Shown in pieces: positions 16,071-23,952 of a DNA stretch of 23,952 nucleotides; the first letter of the stretch is position 1, and each line of letters starts with the position of its first letter. The stretch comes from Botryllus schlosseri. Lineage: Eukaryota > Chordata > Ascidiacea > Stolidobranchia > Styelidae. Made by a program: the position numbers and the translations under genes. The stretch spans positions 1-23,952 of the forward strand of contig ATSW01005584.1 of the NCBI GenBank assembly GCA_000444245.1, given 5' to 3'. The notes beneath the pieces are model-generated. The model worked only from the letters and a program-made list of their open reading frames with translations, ran no database searches and was not told the origin of the DNA.

Positions 16071-16943
16071 ATGGATAACGAAATTGGAAATAAAGAAATA
16101 CAACCAGATTTGAATCAACATACCACTACTGGAAATGGTGGCGTAAGCTTCGAATGCGATATTTGCGGCATCAAGTATCAATCAAAAAAGGGATTCCAGA
16201 TGCATGTATCCAGACACCTAAGAAAGTTTGCATGTGACTTTTGCGGGCGTGCTACATCTTCCAAATATCAGTTGAAACGTCACATGCGCGTTCACAGTGA
16301 CGTAAAAGAGTTTGAATGTGATGTCTGTAGAAAGGCGTTCACCCAGAAGTATAATTTGACCCAGCACATGACAATACACAACGCCACCAAGGACTTCTTT
16401 TGTCATGTTTGCGGTAAGATGTATTCTTCTGAGAAACGTTTGCGGAGGCATGTGTCTGAACACCAACGAAACTTTTCCTGTGACTTTTGCGGTCTTGCTT
16501 TTCCATACAAAGGCATATTGCAACGCCACATGCTCATTCATGGTTCCACAAAACTGTTTAAATGCAATGTCTGTGAAAAGACCTTCACACAGAAGACTAC
16601 GTTGACCACGCACTTGAACATTCACACCAATACCAGGGACTTTTTGTGTGATGTTTGCGGTAAACTCTTCGCATTAAAACATAATCTGTATCAGCACATG
16701 GCCATCCACTCCGGTCTGAAAAGATATGTCTGTGAGCTCTGTGATATGCCCTTCACGTTGAGGAGCAATCTGTACCAACATGTGAAGATTCATGGCGTGT
16801 CTAATACCTCCGCTGTCGCATCAAGTAAAAATATTGCATGTCCAATATGTGGACTAGGTTTTGCAAGGAGCTATGGATTGCGAAGGCATTTTCTGCATAG
16901 GCACCTAAGGATTGAAACAGCACCTCCCACTGCTCCTGAATGA
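16071..16943 (+). CDS. C2H2 zinc-finger protein (290 aa), 9 fingers with a duplicated three-finger module
   Basis: Fingers start at residues 29, 55, 83, 111, 137, 165, 193, 221 and 257. All have their ligands, and the last is H-X4-H. Fingers 1-3 and 4-6 have the same spacing (26, 28, 28). Finger 4 (CGKMYSSEKRLRRHVSEH) looks like a first finger, so the gene seems to join one paralogue's first three fingers to a nearly whole second paralogue. Fingers 4-6 resemble fingers 1-3 of the 18371 gene. After finger 9 a duplicated helix segment of 34 bp shifts the frame, and the protein ends with ETAPPTAPE at TGA 16943. Three more good fingers lie just beyond in another frame. Start at ATG 16071 in context TTCCATGGAT. 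Confidence 0.8.
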   Translation: MDNEIGNKEIQPDLNQHTTTGNGGVSFECDICGIKYQSKKGFQMHVSRHLRKFACDFCGRATSSKYQLKRHMRVHSDVKEFECDVCRKAFTQKYNLTQHMTIHNATKDFFCHVCGKMYSSEKRLRRHVSEHQRNFSCDFCGLAFPYKGILQRHMLIHGSTKLFKCNVCEKTFTQKTTLTTHLNIHTNTRDFLCDVCGKLFALKHNLYQHMAIHSGLKRYVCELCDMPFTLRSNLYQHVKIHGVSNTSAVASSKNIACPICGLGFARSYGLRRHFLHRHLRIETAPPTAPE

Positions 16944-17193
16944 AAATAAGTTTGAATGCGAAATATGCGGAAGGCGTTTTTTGAGACAGGATGGCGTTTC
17001 ACTACACATGAAAATCCATTTCAACAAGAATTTTGAATGTCCAGTGTGTGGGATAAGCGTGTCAACTCGGGGAGCTTTGCGAAAACACTGGCTCATCCAC
17101 GTGAATGAAAAGAATTTTCAATGTGAAATTTGTGGAATAGCATTCTTGAGAAAACGGAATGCCTCAGATCACCTGAAAATACATTTCAAATAG
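16912..17193 (+). pseudogene. Last three fingers of the 16071 gene, out of frame
   Basis: These 93 residues encode three complete C2H2 fingers (CEIC, CPVC, CEIC) and end in HFK before the stop, as the other paralogues do. The frame is +1 relative to 16071-16943. Unlike the copy at 10366-10647, every ligand is kept, so the frameshift is probably recent, or the region is still used in a way not visible here. A TTG or later ATG start would be needed for separate expression, and no acceptor is seen at the boundary. Confidence 0.65.
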
Positions 17194-17340
17194 TGCTAGT
17201 CAAGCTGCAGGTCGCTGTTCAGTCGCAATATAAACAGTAGGTTAGAAATTTCGTGTCCGGGCGAAGCAGGGCAGTGAACAAGTCGTGCCGTTCCATGTGA
17301 GAAGTCAATTATTTTGTCTCGCGTCATATTCCAGTTGCCA

Positions 17341-17412
17341 CGAAGTCACGTCCTAGTCGGGTAGCAGAGGGTCGACTTTGAGTCGTAGGGTTGATATTCG
17401 AGTCTGAGTCCA
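17341..17412. repeat. GAGTC-rich stretch, second copy
   Basis: Copy of 10809-10882 with several substitutions. No terminal repeats are visible. Confidence 0.3.
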
Positions 17413-17825
17413 AATCATTGTATTCAATGTTCACTTGTTCGGGGTTCATTCAAATCATATTTGAACGGTGATTTATCGTGATTCAGGACACATTAGTAAA
17501 AACTGGCAACGTCAGAGTATATACGTAGATCCTTAATCATGTGCCCATTTAGTATGTGAACAAGATAACCCAAACACAATCCGACATGTATTCTCTTGTC
17601 AAAACATGCTACTTCCGTTTTATCGCTATAGTCCTTTTTACGCTATCTCCTGTTGCTTTTCATTCAATGTGCAGGTCTCGTTTTCCAATACTTTTCAGAT
17701 CTTGAATTTTTGCGACCACATTAAGTAGTTTTTGCATGTTACTTGACCTACTTCTACTTGTAACCGATTTCTGGTGTATGTGTATGTGAATATCGTAATT
17801 TTTTATATAATATAACTTATGGTTT

Positions 17826-17930
17826 AACCTGGTATAATGCCTAACCAAGTTGACTGCATGCACACGATTTTATATCATTGAGTTTACCATTATTGAATCA
17901 CTTTGCGTACTTTGTGCGATATCGGTAGAC
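17826..17930 (+). repeat. Intergenic repeat copy 9
   Basis: A diverged copy (ACCTGGTATAATGCC, AACCAAGTT, TGCATGCACACG, GCGATATCGGTAGAC) 545 bp upstream of the ATG at 18371. Confidence 0.6.
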
Positions 17931-18280
17931 TTTGACTGTTGACACCCTCTGGAGACTGAAGTTTGAGTTTGTCCGTAACATGTTTTGAAGGGGTCATAAC
18001 CAACATGCAATTTAGCACTGCACGCAGGTATACCTAGTAAATGGATAGCAAACGTGTGGCCGTGGACACGTAATTCAGTCTTTGAGAGCTGTAATTGATC
18101 TAGAAATTTTCTTCCTGCTGGTCGTGATTAGCTGCGACTTCATTTTTCAATTTTGATATAATAGCTTTCGTGACCAAATGAGAATGCGAGTCGACTTATT
18201 CAACCTGATACATAGAAATCGTTTAGAGAAATGATTATTTGTTGAATTTATAATCCCACGTTATTTGAACTCATTCATTT

Positions 18281-18298
18281 TATACTGTATTCTCGCAG
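18281..18298 (+). other. Splice acceptor upstream of the 18371 gene
   Basis: TATACTGTATTCTCGCAG ends 72 nt before the ATG and is identical to the 11833 site. Confidence 0.6.
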
Positions 18299-18370
18299 AT
18301 AGATATAGTTTAAGGCTGATCGAATCGTCACAATTTTCGGTACAATATAATCAGTAGTCAACAAGGCACC

Positions 18371-19183
18371 ATGGATCGTCAAAATCAAGTAATGGAACCA
18401 TGTTTGAATCGCCAGGCCGTTACTGGAATTGGCAGTACAAGCTTAGAATGCTATTTCTGCAGCAAGATGTATTCTTCTAAGAAAGTATTGAAGAAGCATT
18501 TGTCCGGACACCAACAAGACTTTAGCTGCGACTTTTGCGGGCTTACTTTTCAATACCAACACAGTTTACAGCGCCACACGCTCGTTCACAGCAACGCAAG
18601 AGAGTTTAAATGTGATGTTTGTGAACAGACCTTCGCCCAGAAGTGTTCCCTATCCAGGCACATGAACATTCACACAGACAACAAAGGCTACTTGTGTGAT
18701 ATTTGCGGTAAACTTTTTCTGTTAAAACATAATCTGCATCGACACATGGACATCCATGCTAGTTTTAAAAGATATGCCTGTGAGCTATGTGATATGGCCT
18801 TCAGGGATAGGAGCAATCTGACCAGACACATAAAGATTCATGGTGTGCCTAATACATTTTTATGTCCGATATGTGGACTAGGTTTTACAAGAAACACTGG
18901 ATTGAGAAAGCACGTTCCAGTGCACTTGAATGAAAAAAAGTTTCAATGTGAAATATGCGGAAAGGCCTTTTTGAGCAAAGAAAAAGTTACAGCACACATG
19001 AAAGTACATGTCAGCGAGAATCTGGAATGTCCTGTGTGCGGATTTGGTGTTTCGAGTCAAATTAACCTGAGGAGTCACTTTATCGTGCATGTGAATGAAA
19101 GGAAGTTTCAATGTGATGTATGCGGGAAGGCATTCTTGAGAAAGGCAGAGGTTTCCAGCCATATGAAAATGCATTTCAAATAG
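18371..19183 (+). CDS. C2H2 zinc-finger protein, 9 intact fingers (270 aa)
   Basis: The most complete member of the MDRQ subfamily. Fingers start at residues 27, 53, 81, 109, 137, 165, 193, 220 and 248, all with full C2H2 ligands including the first one, which is degenerate in most relatives. The leader is only 26 residues and has no recognisable domain. It is probably a nuclear sequence-specific DNA-binding protein. The frame is open to HFK and a stop, and the 3' flank has the normal 1.3 kb to the next gene. It is therefore the intact reference for the broken 11833 copy. Fingers 3-4 (KCSLSRHMNIHTDNKGYLC) are shared with the 63 gene but not with 11833, which points to exchange between paralogues. 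Start at ATG 18371 in context CACCATGGAT. Confidence 0.93.
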   Translation: MDRQNQVMEPCLNRQAVTGIGSTSLECYFCSKMYSSKKVLKKHLSGHQQDFSCDFCGLTFQYQHSLQRHTLVHSNAREFKCDVCEQTFAQKCSLSRHMNIHTDNKGYLCDICGKLFLLKHNLHRHMDIHASFKRYACELCDMAFRDRSNLTRHIKIHGVPNTFLCPICGLGFTRNTGLRKHVPVHLNEKKFQCEICGKAFLSKEKVTAHMKVHVSENLECPVCGFGVSSQINLRSHFIVHVNERKFQCDVCGKAFLRKAEVSSHMKMHFK

Positions 19184-19702
19184 TGCTACTCAAGCGGCGT
19201 GTCCATTTCTATTCTTATTTGTCAGTCAGGAAATGGAAAGTAGACTGAAATATTCGAGTCATGGGCGAATCAAGGATGAAGAGGAAACATTGGAAAATTT
19301 CAATGGGGATCACTTGTTCATGTATTTAGGCATGATAAATGACACACTCAAATGACGTCAGCGTGTCGAAATCGAGGTTGCGCATTTCTGTAAATTTAAT
19401 GAAAACGGAATTCATTCAACATCGCCCTGTAGTAGAAGATACCAAAAACAAATAGTGGCGTTTCAACAGACTGAAGAACGTGATCATGCAGTTTCAATAG
19501 TATTACACTACCTACACTGCCGTGAAGTTAGAAATACAAAGTTATAACTAAACTGCCGATCCATCTCTTTACTTAAGGTTGATTACGATTATGAACTCTG
19601 CTAGTTGGGCTACTACAAAAACAGTGCTATACTTTCATTTGAGTACCAATTTCTGTGCTTTCACATCTGATAGCAATATACGAATAAGATGTTACATGGA
19701 TT

Positions 19703-19808
19703 AACCTGTTATAATACCTATTTAGGTTTACTGCATGCACATTGCACACGATTTTGTAACATTGAATATATCATTGAATATCAACAAGTGTTTGATGTGA
19801 TATCATCC
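19703..19808 (+). repeat. Intergenic repeat copy 10
   Basis: A diverged copy (AACCTGTTATAATACC, TGCATGCACATTGCACACG, GTGATATCATCC). Confidence 0.55.
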
Positions 19809-19903
19809 TGTTTGAGTACCAGTGACTACTTTCACCACATTTAGCGATACGAGTTATTGAGTATCGCAAATATTCATTTAAAAAATATTTACTACATGCA
19901 TCA

Positions 19904-20003
19904 ACCAGTGATAATGCCCAACCAGATTTACCGCATGTACACGGTTTTGTCAATTTTGATTTTGTCGCATCGATTCGAGTGTTTGATGTGATGTCTGCAG
20001 ACC
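19904..20003 (+). repeat. Intergenic repeat copy 11
   Basis: It reads ACCAGTGATAATGCC and AACCAGATT and ends GATGTCTGCAGACCA. It is 580 bp upstream of the 20484 ATG, or about 356 bp once the MITE is subtracted. Confidence 0.7.
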
Positions 20004-20052
20004 ATATAGCCAAGATAGTCCATTCGCCTTTGAAACCCTCCATGTTTTAAAC

Positions 20053-20268
20053 CAGTGGTTCCCAATGTGGGCGATTTGGCGGTCTAGGGGGACGAAAATG
20101 ACAAAGATGGCGATAGGAGGGCAGAAATAGACCAAGGGGGCGAAAATAGCAAAGGGGCCGGTGATTACAGTTTGTATGCACAGTTTTATTTACATTCAAT
20201 TTTGGGGGCGATGATCCTTGTTGAGCTTGAAAAGGGGTCGATAGGTCGAAAAAGGTTTGGAACCACTG
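20053..20268. mobile_element. Complete CAGTGGTTC-type hAT MITE with perfect 8-bp target duplication
   Basis: The left end CAGTGGTTCCCAA and the right end TTTGGAACCACTG are inverted repeats. TTTTAAAC flanks both sides (20045-20052 and 20269-20276), an exact 8-bp duplication diagnostic of the hAT superfamily. The 216-bp body is rich in GGGGGCGA and GGGGGCGAAAAT-like motifs and encodes no transposase. It lies between the intergenic repeat and the splice acceptor, so inside the putative 5' intron of the 20484 gene. Confidence 0.9.
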
Positions 20269-20400
20269 TTTTAAACAGTGCAGGTGTGGGTGGCCGAATG
20301 TGGATGTGAGACGTCCTAATGAACTTGATTTATGGAAGTCGTACTAAGAAATGTTTTATTGCAGAATTCATAATAATGATCAATGTAAACTCATTCCTTT

Positions 20401-20418
20401 TTTATTATGTTCTCATAG
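20401..20418 (+). other. Splice acceptor upstream of the 20484 gene
   Basis: TTTATTATGTTCTCATAG ends 65 nt before the ATG. It has TAG where the 12962 copy has CAG; both are usable AG acceptors. Confidence 0.5.
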
Positions 20419-20483
20419 AATAATATAGACTGATCTAATTGTGACGATCATCCGTACAATAGAATTTCTACCAACAAGGTACA

Positions 20484-21293
20484 ATGAATCATCAAGTACA
20501 AAATGGTGAAATGGTACTATATTTGAATCATAAGACTGGTATTATGAATGGACTCGCAAGCTCAGAATGTGATGTTAGCGGGAAGACATGCTCTTCTAGG
20601 AAAGGATCGCGGAAGCATGTGTCGGGAAGCCAAAGAAAATTTTCCTGCGACTTTTGCGGGCTTGCTTTTCAAACGAAACAACAGTTAAAACGTCACATGC
20701 TCATTCACACTAACGTGAAAGAGTTTGAATGTGAAGTCTGTGGAAAGACTTTTGCCCTGAAGGGTACCCTATCCACGCACATGAACATTCACACCGACAC
20801 TGAAGGCTTCTTGTGTGATATTTGCGGTCAACTTTTCTCGTGGAAACATAGTTTGCATCGACACATGGACAACCACGCTGGTCTTAAAAGATATGCCTGT
20901 GAGCTATGTGATATGGCCTTCATGTATAAGAGCACTCTGTACAGACACATGAAGGTTCATGGTGGGTCTAATACATTTGTATGCCCCATATGGGGACTAG
21001 GTTTTGCGAGGAACTCCGGATTGACACAGCATCTTCCAGTGCACTTGAATGAAAAAAAGTTTCAATGTGAAATATGCGGAAACGCCATTTTGAGAAAAGA
21101 TAAAGTTACAAGACACATGAAAGTACATGTCAGCGACAATTTGCAATGTCCAATATGCGGATTAACTTGCAGTAACTTGAAAAGTCACTTTATCATGCAT
21201 GTGAATGAAAGAAAATTTCAATGCGATGTATGCGGAAAGGCATTCTTGAGAAAAGGAGACGTGATCAGCCATATGGAAATGCATTTCAAATAG
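20484..21293 (+). CDS. C2H2 zinc-finger protein (269 aa), near-identical to the 12962 product
   Basis: Same layout as the 12962 product: a degenerate first finger, canonical fingers at residues 55, 83, 111, 139, 195 and near 250, a CPIW finger at 167 without its second Cys, and a shortened C-X2-C-X9-H finger at 222. Only three residues differ (Arg/Ser near 39, Thr/Met at 99, Ala/Gly at 138). Unlike 12962, this copy keeps its full upstream spacer with two intergenic repeats and the MITE, so it is the likelier of the two to be expressed normally. It is probably a nuclear DNA-binding protein. Start at ATG 20484 in context TACAATGAAT. Confidence 0.9.
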   Translation: MNHQVQNGEMVLYLNHKTGIMNGLASSECDVSGKTCSSRKGSRKHVSGSQRKFSCDFCGLAFQTKQQLKRHMLIHTNVKEFECEVCGKTFALKGTLSTHMNIHTDTEGFLCDICGQLFSWKHSLHRHMDNHAGLKRYACELCDMAFMYKSTLYRHMKVHGGSNTFVCPIWGLGFARNSGLTQHLPVHLNEKKFQCEICGNAILRKDKVTRHMKVHVSDNLQCPICGLTCSNLKSHFIMHVNERKFQCDVCGKAFLRKGDVISHMEMHFK

Positions 21294-21748
21294 TGTTACT
21301 CGAGCTTCTTGTCCTTTTCTGTTTTCATTTGTCAGACGTGAAATGGAAGTAAGACTGAAATATTCGAGTCATTTCCCGAAACAAAGATGAAGAGGGAACA
21401 TAGGAAAATTTGGATTGGGAAAACCTTTCAGATTTTTTAGCATGATACATGACACACACAAATAACGTCAGTGTGTCAAAATCGGAGGTTCTCATTTCTG
21501 TAAATTTAGTAGAAACAGTATTTGGTCAACAATGCCATCAAATTAAAGAACTTGATCATGCAGTCTCAATATTATTGCACTACCTACACTTTTGTGAAGT
21601 TATAAATACTAAATTTTAAGTAAGCGGTCTATCTTTTTATTGAAGATAATGAACTCTGCGGTTCATGTACTTTTGTTTGAGTAATAATGACTATGCTAAC
21701 ACCACCTAACACCTTACAGAAATATGCGAATTATTTATTTCATTGATT

Positions 21749-21846
21749 AACATGGTACAGTATCTAATCGGGTCTACTGCATGCACACTATTTTGAGCAT
21801 TGGATATAATATTGAATCACAGCAAGTGTTTAATGTGATATCAGCC
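21749..21846 (+). repeat. Intergenic repeat copy 12
   Basis: Block-copy partner of 14228-14325, with two or three substitutions. Confidence 0.55.
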
Positions 21847-22474
21847 CGTTTGGGTACCAATGACTACCTTCACCACATCTAACAATACGATGATATTTTT
21901 AATGTAAACGGCATATAACGGTTCCGCGTTGGAGTTTTCGCTTCTGTGAATAACTACTCGTCGGTTCGTTTTTCCATAAAACTCTAAACTCAGTGTGCAC
22001 TTTTGCCTTCTCGAATTAGAGGGAGTAAAACCACAACGCCATATTTGAGTGGTTATAAAGGTGTCCATGAACATTTTGCTGTCTTGTCGGAATATTTCAG
22101 GAAATATATTTCCTGCAAAAAATCTTAAAATTTGTTACGAATTTGCTGGATAAGATAAAAAACAATTTTTCAATCTACAGCGAATTGCTGCGCGGGCGGA
22201 TGATATCGTCTGTTAGTCATATTCATGTCATCTTCTGTTACTTTCTATCAAGTGTGCATGCGTTTAATTGATACAGGTCTTCATGTTCTGGTGTACTCTC
22301 TCTCAATTCTAATCCCACTCGTAGAGATTTGGACATATCTTTCGAACTCACTACTTATTAGTAGAAATTTAATGTGGTAATTGTACTTAAGCACCAATCA
22401 GTACTCGGAAAACCTCTGGCGTATGTACACGAGTAATTTACCATCTTGAAGCATCAATTTTTTTGCCCCTTTTT

Positions 22475-22563
22475 ACCAGTGATAAAACCTAACCAGGTTT
22501 ACTGCCTGCACAGATTTTTTGATATTTAATCACTTCATGTGCTTGATGCAATATCTACGACTC
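22475..22563 (+). repeat. Intergenic repeat copy 13
   Basis: Partner of 14957-15045. It reads ACCAGTGATAAAACC and AACCAGGTT and ends GCAATATCTACGA. Confidence 0.65.
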
Positions 22564-22612
22564 CAAGGAGTGCCAAAAAATCTTTGACTTCAGTAGGGAA
22601 TAGATCAGTGAA

Positions 22613-22638
22613 ACTCTGACTCCGACTCCACAGCCCTG
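22613..22638. mobile_element. hAT-like right terminus (fragment), second copy
   Basis: ACTCCGACTCCACAGCCCTG, as at 15095-15120. It was duplicated with the block. Confidence 0.5.
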
Positions 22639-22762
22639 GTTTCAACATACCTTGGAATTTGCTGGTTATAAGTAGAAAAAAGTGGTACTTCTACTCGAGC
22701 ACAAATGACTACTGTAACATCCTCTGAAGCATCAATTTTTCTAGATCTCGTTCCTTCTTTGA

Positions 22763-22854
22763 ACCGGTGATAAAACCTTACCAGGTTGAATGCACACATA
22801 ATTTTGTACTCTTTAATAACTTGCTTGACGTGCTTGATGTAATATCTGCAGACC
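22763..22854 (+). repeat. Intergenic repeat copy 14
   Basis: Partner of 15246-15337. It reads ACCGGTGATAAAACC and TACCAGGTT and ends GTAATATCTGCAGACCC. Confidence 0.7.
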
Positions 22855-22934
22855 CAAGTTGCAATGCTCCGTGACTATTCACCTTCCTTTGAAATTATAT
22901 GACCATTTGTGCCCAACTGAGAATGTGCGACGAC

Positions 22935-23420
22935 TGGGGTTGCATTTAAAACGAACGGTGTTTTAAACAAATACCTTTTTGAAACAAAGAATTTTTCCAT
23001 AATTGTTTAAATACTTTCGGAAAATCGTGTAGTATATGAGCCTACATACGATTTGCACCCAAAGTAGTCGCGTATATGATGTGGGGTGGCTGGAACCTTG
23101 CAAATCGTCGTCGGCTCAACAGTTTTTGCGGGCACAGAATGGGTGTTCTGATGATCATGACCGCCGACAGTAAAAATGCTTCATAACGATGTATTCCTGA
23201 TTAAATATATTTTGGTCTGTTTATGACAGTGATCGGAAGCCCTTTTCGCCGAAGAAGCCATATTTACCCTACATTTTCAATTGTCAATGTCAATTCATTG
23301 TGACGTCACAATTAAATAGTATTGACGTCATGGCTAAAAAAAACAAAAACATGATTTAAAAAAGGGCCTTGTTTTAATCATGTTTGTTTTAAATTGATTT
23401 TTGTTTCAAATGCAACCCTA
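22935..23420. mobile_element. 486-bp MITE with GGGTTGCATTTAAAAC inverted ends, copy 2
   Basis: The same length and position in its block as 15417-15902, with the same imperfect flanks GCGACGAC and GCGTCAAC. The central palindrome has gained a mismatch. The right terminal repeat has one further change (GTTTCAAATGC). Confidence 0.75.
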
Positions 23421-23505
23421 GCGTCAACTTTATTTATTGAAACCACACAGAACAAAGTTTTGGTTTTCGAATTGATTGTCATGAGCCATTTCAACTCATT
23501 CATTG

Positions 23506-23523
23506 TCTACCGTATTTATGCAG
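23506..23523 (+). other. Splice acceptor upstream of the 23589 gene
   Basis: A pyrimidine-rich tract ends GTATTTATGCAG, 65 nt before the ATG. Confidence 0.55.
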
Positions 23524-23588
23524 ATAACTAAATATAGGGTAAAACTGATTGAATCGTGAGACTTATTTGTACAATACCAATAAGTTCC

Positions 23589-23952
23589 ATGGATAACGAA
23601 ATTGGAAATAAAGAAATACAACCAGATTTGAATCAACATACCACTACTGGAAATGGCGGCGTAAGCTTCGAATGCGATATTTGCGGCATCAAGTATCAAT
23701 CAAAGAAGGGATTCCAGATGCACGTATCCAGACACCTAAGAAAGTTTGCATGTGACTTTTGCGGGCGTGCTACATCTTCCAAATTTCAATTGAAACGTCA
23801 CATGCTCGTTCACAGTGACGTTAAAGAGTTTGAATGTGATTTCTGTAGAAAGACGTTCACCCAGAAGTATAATTTGACCCGGCACATGACTATACACAAC
23901 GACACCAAGGACTTCTTTTGTCATGTTTGCGGTAAGAGGTATTCTACTGAGA
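23589..23952 (+). CDS. C2H2 zinc-finger protein, 5' part only (121 codons in the window)
   Basis: Paralogue of the 16071 gene, cut by the right edge. The visible 121 residues share the MDNE leader, three intact fingers at 29, 55 and 83, and the start of a fourth at 111 with the first-finger-like CGKRYSTE sequence. The three-finger module duplication is therefore present here too. About seven residues differ from 16071 in this stretch. Whether this copy also carries the frameshifting seam seen near 16911 cannot be seen. Start at ATG 23589 in context TTCCATGGAT. Confidence 0.88.
   Translation, partial: MDNEIGNKEIQPDLNQHTTTGNGGVSFECDICGIKYQSKKGFQMHVSRHLRKFACDFCGRATSSKFQLKRHMLVHSDVKEFECDFCRKTFTQKYNLTRHMTIHNDTKDFFCHVCGKRYSTE

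Larger units (their letters stand above)
10366..16911 (+). repeat. Three-gene tandem block, copy 1
   Basis: Paralogous to 16912-23952 and beyond. Matching gene starts are 11833/18371 (offset 6538), 12962/20484 (7522) and 16071/23589 (7518). The change in offset is a 985-bp deletion in this copy at 12577. The left boundary falls inside a zinc-finger frame. Confidence 0.75.
17194..18370. other. Intergenic spacer upstream of the 18371 gene
   Basis: Paralogue of 10648-11832 with small indels, for example the shorter stretch near 17310. It contains the GAGTC-rich stretch, one intergenic repeat and the acceptor. No gene is seen. Confidence 0.5.
19184..20483. other. Intergenic spacer upstream of the 20484 gene
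   Basis: The intact form of the spacer deleted at 12577. It contains two intergenic repeats (19703, 19904), a complete MITE with a perfect target duplication and the acceptor. The part up to 20052 matches 882-1554. No gene is seen. Confidence 0.55.
21294..23588. other. Intergenic spacer upstream of the 23589 gene
   Basis: Paralogue of 13772-16070 with the same three intergenic repeats, hAT end fragment and 486-bp MITE. No gene is seen. The reverse frames at 21841-22074 and 22605-22799 lie in unconstrained repeat sequence. Confidence 0.55.
16912..23952 (+). repeat. Three-gene tandem block, copy 2 (open at right edge)
   Basis: Second copy of 10366-16911, retaining the 985 bp that copy 1 lost. 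It carries the same MITE at 22935 and the same order of genes: MDRQ type, MNHQ type, MDNE type. Confidence 0.75.

Noticed and set aside
16850-16930. An intron that might bridge the seam of the 16071 gene
   Set aside because: No good GT donor precedes the seam, and the only nearby AG has no pyrimidine tract. The 9772 gene is broken at the same place by a stop, which argues for a coding lesion.

Overview
This window is eukaryotic and almost certainly from an invertebrate animal. It is AT-rich, its genes are single-exon open frames preceded by a splice acceptor, and its spacers carry hAT-type inverted-repeat elements and a gypsy-like retroelement fossil. A tunicate or another invertebrate deuterostome would fit, but the sequence alone does not fix the species. 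There are no RNA genes, CRISPR arrays or bacterial-style operons.

The whole window is one cluster of C2H2 zinc-finger genes, all on the + strand: nine complete or broken paralogues and a tenth cut by the right edge. Each encodes a short leader of about 25-50 residues with no KRAB, SCAN, BTB or ZAD domain visible, then 8-10 fingers at 27-28 residue spacing. Five are open end to end: 63-881, 2785-3711, 12962-13771, 18371-19183 and 20484-21293. The gene at 23589 is open to the edge. Four are damaged: 6313-7154 (frameshift in an A run), 9772-10647 (in-frame TGA), 11833-12787 (frameshift, then fusion to a transposon) and 16071-17193 (frameshift at a finger seam).

Three subfamilies can be told apart by leader and by the acceptor-to-ATG distance. 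The M-x-HQ/ESYAN type (2785, 6313, 9772) has 50 nt. The MNHQ/VLYLN type (63, 12962, 20484) and the MDNE type (16071, 23589) have 65 nt. The MDRQ type (11833, 18371) has 72 nt.

Layout: 1-2398 is a chimeric unit. 2399-9373 is two copies of a 3.5-kb unit: gene, spacer, TGACTCG-rich hAT-like element, gypsy-like fossil with LTR. 9374-10647 is a chimeric gene joining the two array types. 10366-23952 is two copies (the second open) of a three-gene block with a period of 6.54 kb in its first part and 7.52 kb after a 985-bp deletion in copy 1. An intergenic sequence of about 90-105 bp occurs 14 times, and at least one copy lies upstream of every gene whose upstream region is intact and in view. The genes are presumably DNA-binding nuclear proteins. 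Their zinc ligands and scaffold are held while the DNA-contacting helix positions differ, as expected for a fast-evolving zinc-finger cluster growing by unequal crossing-over and gene conversion.
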